From: Oasisia sp. SBJ-2009
Lineage: Eukaryota > Annelida > Polychaeta > Sabellida > Siboglinidae
DNA: 64,000 nucleotides
Assembly: GCA_964017155.1 (NCBI GenBank)
Contig: OZ024858.1
Coordinates: forward strand, 25,327,187-25,391,186
Direction of reading: 5' to 3'
In this document: piece after piece, positions 60,369-64,000 of the stretch
Layout: each line of letters begins with the position of its first letter
How positions within the stretch are numbered: the first letter of the stretch is position 1
Translations under genes and position numbers: made by a program
Notes under the pieces: model-generated
Told to the model about the DNA's origin: nothing
The model's database searches: none
Seen by the model: the letters and a program-made list of their open reading frames with translations, nothing else

Positions 60369-62585
60369 GATACTTTCCGCGGTGCGATCTCGGCCTCTTC
60401 GTTTCATTGACATTATTTTGCATCATATTTTGACATTACTTATTTTGAAATACATCATATAGCGTGAACAAATTCCTCGATCAATCGTCTAAGTAAAACG
60501 TTTCTATTGTAAGAACTGTAATATTAAAACTAATGTCCATTCGCACTAGCTATGATACATATGTCGATGTCAAACTATTGTTCATTTGATTCTCCCAGTG
60601 ATCGGCCTACATTATCATCTACCTCAACACGTTATATAAATAAAATAACTTGATAAAAACAAAGCTTCACCCACTGTCGAATGACTGTTCTGCGTCGCCA
60701 GTCTTCATATCATCGGGCCTGGTCGGTCAGTAATGCTGCCAGAAGTCGTCGGCCATGTGTCGCTGTATCTTCACCGGGCGCAGACACCTGATAAAAACAA
60801 TAAAAGAGCGTTACAATGTGCACGGTGTCTAACAACATTGAAACGAGCATGCTCAATTCTTACATATGCCCACATTCCTTCACCCCACTGGCGACAAAGG
60901 CGCAAATCCCACAGCGATGCGGTCGAGATTACACTAAAGAAACTGGCATCTCTCACCAGCATCCGGGTGCGCGGAACAGTAATGGCGGCAAACCGGAAGA
61001 CGCGCCACAACAATACGGTGACGTCACGAAAATACGGCAGACGCGCCATTTACGTTCCTCGCGGCGTCAGATTTCAAGATGGCCACGCCGTTGATCTAAG
61101 CATACTGGGGGGGGGGCTCTTTCTTCCGACTTTTCCTTCTTTCTTTCAATGTTTTATTTGCGCTAGCCTATTTCGCAATAAGGTACACACAGAGGACTAC
61201 AGTTGCATTATGGTACAACGGCCTGTGCGACATTCGCGTACTTTTTCTGCAAGATGCAAGTCAATGTGCGTGGTGTATAACACCGATTAGATTCAACAAA
61301 GTCAGACTCTCTCCATTGATTGTTATACCAAATATATCAGGCCTGCTGCGTCCGCGCGTATTAAGACCACTTCACTACCCGCGCCTGTCGTAATGAAGTG
61401 TCAAATGTTGGAGGAATTGAGGTTGGTTTGCATTCTGCATAATTCATGTCGGAAATGGAACAGAATATTCATATTTTTGTTCTCATTCACAGTATACTGT
61501 ATATGATGCAGACCACTCTTCGATGAGTTGTCTCAATGTCTCAAGCAGCTTTCCACCTATGTCTAGGCAAATAGAAGTTTGGGCAGTATCTAATTTAACA
61601 TTCGTATTGCTGAGCTTCACATTACTACACTCAACGACAGAAGTTTCGTTCATTGTGTTGGCAATCTACACTCTGCAATCTGGAACTCTAAAACGTGTTA
61701 GCGGCGACGCCACGAGGGTGTGTGCAGGCTGGGCAAAGATGTATCTGAAGCATCATATGCCATCCCAAGCGATAAAAGACGTTCGTTCGCATACATATTT
61801 ACTCTGTAATGTAATACTCTGTGTAGGGTGTACAATTTGTGTAGCTAGCTCAACATCAACGATGATATGATGCGACCTTTGCCTGTTGGTTGCTTTGTGG
61901 TTTCGTTTTCATGTTGAACTTGCGAAATGTCTGCTATTTGGTTTCAGGTCTTCCTATTAGATTCCGAAGTGTGAGGGACACAGCCACTCTGAGAATGCGA
62001 CGCGAGAGTAGTGGTGCAACCCTCGCAAGTCTAGTATGTAATGTCGTAGTCGTATGGGTAGTTTGGAACAACGTTTGTTTTCTCGTATGGTACTTCGCCA
62101 TGACTGTTATGTCTAGCTTTTGGCGTTACCTGTTTGTCGGCATAGCGCTCATGACATGGCCAAAAACCTGGACTGTTGGCATTGATCACTGTAGCATATG
62201 CTATTGTTTCAATGGCAATGTCTGAAAATATGCAACCGGTCTCCGTCACTACCTGATACAAATATGCGTGCCGAGAAATGTGTGACTGCAATAAATACTG
62301 CTCTCAAAATATCGAATGATTCCTACACTTGTTTCAGAAGGAAGACAAATCAAATGCGTACCCGTGGGTTACAATTTTGCAGCAAAGACGTATAGGCACT
62401 TGTGTAGGTTGCCTTGTCATGCTGATTCATAAGTATGCTGTTTCAGGTCGAGATTAATGCGTTGTGTTTGGTGTCATGACGAGCAAACGGTCATCTACTG
62501 AACCGTATTGAGTGGGTGTATGTGTGCACGCGACAATGTGTGTGACATTCTCCTTGCGAATGGGGCTTATGCATATAAATGTTAA
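60369..62585 (+). repeat. array unit U18, type B
   Basis: Typical B unit. Private acgaaaatacgg directly after the CRE, gcatactgggggggggg and tcttccgacttttcc in the pyrimidine tract. Confidence 0.95.
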
Positions 62586-64000
62586 GATACTTTCCGCGGT
62601 GCGATCTCGACCTCTTCGTTTCATTTACATTATTTTGCATCATATTTTGACATTACCTATTTTGAAATACATCATATAGCGTGAAAAAATAGCTAATCAA
62701 TCGTCTAAGTAAAACGTTTCGATTGTAAAAACTGTAATATTAAAACTAATGTCCATTCGCACTTGCTATGATACATATGTCGATGTCAAGCTATCGTTCA
62801 TTTGATTCTCCCAGTGATCGGCCTACATTATCATCTACCTCAACACGTTATATAAATAAAATAACTTGATAAAAACAAAGCTTCACCCACTGTCGAATGA
62901 CTGTTCTGCGTCGCCAGTCTTCATATCATCGGGCCTGGTCGGTCAGTAATGCTGCCAGAAGTCGTCGGCCATGTGTCGCTGTATCTTCACCGGGCGCAGA
63001 CACCTGATAAAAACAATAAAAGAGCGTTACAATGTGCACGGTGTCTAACAACATTGAAACGAGCATGCTCAATTCTTACATATGCCCACATTCCTTCACC
63101 CCACTGGCGACAAAGGCGCAACTCCCACAGCGATGCGGTCGAGATTACACTAAAGAAACTGGCATCTCTCGCCAGCATTCGGGTGCGCGGCACAGTAATG
63201 GCGGCAAACCGGAAGACGCGCCACAACAATACGGTGACGTCACGACAATACGGCAGACGCGCCATTGACGTTCCTCGCGGCGTCAGATTTCAAGATGGCC
63301 GCGCCGTTGATCTAAGCATACTGGAGGGGGGGAGGACTCTTTCTTCCATCTTTTCCTTCTTTCTTACAATGTTTTATTTGCGCTAGCCTATTTCGCAATA
63401 AGGTACACACACAGGACTACAGTTGCATTATGGTACAACCGCCTGTGGAACATTCGGGTACTTTTTCTGCAAGATGCAAGTCAATGTGCGTGGTGTATAA
63501 CACCGATTAGATTCAACAAAGTCAGACTCTCTCCATTGATTGTTATACCAAATATATCAGGCCTGCTGCGTCCGCGCGTATTAAGACCACTACACTACCC
63601 GCGCCTGTCGTAATGAAGTGTCAAATGTAGGAGCAATTGAGCTTGGTTTGCATTCTGCATAATTCTTTTCGGAAATGGAACAGAATATTCATATTTTTGT
63701 TCTCATTCACAGTATACTGTATATGGTGCAGACCACTCTTCGATGAGTTGTCTCAATGTCTCAAGCAGCTTTCCACCTATGTCTAGGCAAATAGAAGTTT
63801 GGGCAGTATCTAATTTAAATTCGTATTGCTGAGCTTCACATTACTACACTCAACGACAGAAGTTCCGTTCATTGTGTTGGCAATCTACTCTCTGCAATCT
63901 GGAACTCTAAAACGTGTTAGCGGCGACGCCACGAGGGTGTGTGCAGGCTGCGCAAAGATGTATCCGAAGCATCATATGCCATCCCAAGCGATAAAAGACG
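62586..64000 (+). repeat. array unit U19, type B, cut by window end
   Basis: First 1415 bp of a B unit. Private gccattgacgttcc, cacaactcccac and tatccgaagcatc. It ends mid-unit, so the array continues to the right. Confidence 0.95.

Larger units (their letters stand above)
19581..64000 (+). repeat. macrosatellite array of a ~2.21-kb unit (U1-U19), head to tail
   Basis: Units begin at gatactttccgcgg and end at gcatataaatgttaa. Start-to-start spacing is 2209-2222 bp across 17 intervals, apart from U1, which is enlarged by a 3.18-kb retroelement. All units share orientation. Central units (U3-U13) differ by few substitutions. U15-U19 form a second family and U1-U2 are intermediate. The array runs past the right edge. 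No rRNA, histone, snRNA or tRNA gene was recognised in the unit. Each unit contains a GC-rich core about 600-750 bp from its start and an AT-rich remainder. Confidence 0.97.

Noticed and set aside
19581..64000. Regular spacing considered as a CRISPR array or an rDNA, 5S or histone cluster
   Set aside because: The period is 2.2 kb with no unique spacers, the DNA is eukaryotic, and no rRNA, 5S or histone sequence was recognised in a unit.

Overview
The window is eukaryotic, most likely from a marine invertebrate animal. It is AT-rich and carries long TA, TG and GCC/CCACCG microsatellites, a tRNA-derived SINE, a CR1/L2-like non-LTR retrotransposon and spliced-looking short exons. It has no bacterial operons. 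I cannot name the species. No complete conventional protein-coding gene is convincingly present.

Layout. (1) 1-4.8 kb: mostly unassigned sequence with microsatellites, a short coiled-coil coding fragment near 0.72-1.03 kb and a possible first exon of a small secreted peptide (minus strand, 4668-4763). (2) About 4.83-10.68 kb: a composite repeat with long inverted arms (left arm in two pieces, 4834-5105 and 6625-7160; right arm 9885-10678). Inside are extra copies of a roughly 560-bp subterminal repeat and a decayed coding region (8395-9700) with a cysteine-rich C-terminus. (3) 10682-12479: a 5'-truncated, internally rearranged copy (U0) of a 2.2-kb repeat unit. (4) 12480-19576: a 7.1-kb segment flanked by TTAA on both sides, with imperfect terminal inverted repeats, sitting exactly at a unit boundary. 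It carries a SINE and candidate minus-strand exons. (5) 19581-64000: a head-to-tail array of a ~2.21-kb unit, numbered U1-U19 and running off the right edge. U1 is split by a 3.18-kb dead CR1/L2-like retroelement (21447-24626).

The array is the main feature. Units fall into an A family (U3-U13 and most of U14, with subtypes A1 and A2) and a B family (end of U14 through U19), plus more diverged left-edge units (U0-U2). A1 and A2 alternate in a mostly trimeric higher-order pattern of ~6.64 kb. U14 is an A-to-B crossover junction. U16 is a B unit carrying an internal A tract, and U8/U9 show a mid-unit switch. Each unit holds a GC-rich, promoter-like core: a CRE palindrome TGACGTCA, an AAGATGGCGAC (YY1-like) motif, a variable poly-G run and a long pyrimidine tract. 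It also has a TATA-like motif and a strong hairpin at the unit end. Overlapping open frames in the units are broken by poly-G length changes and look non-coding. The plausible functional reading is a macrosatellite that may be transcribed as non-coding RNA, but nothing in the sequence proves transcription.
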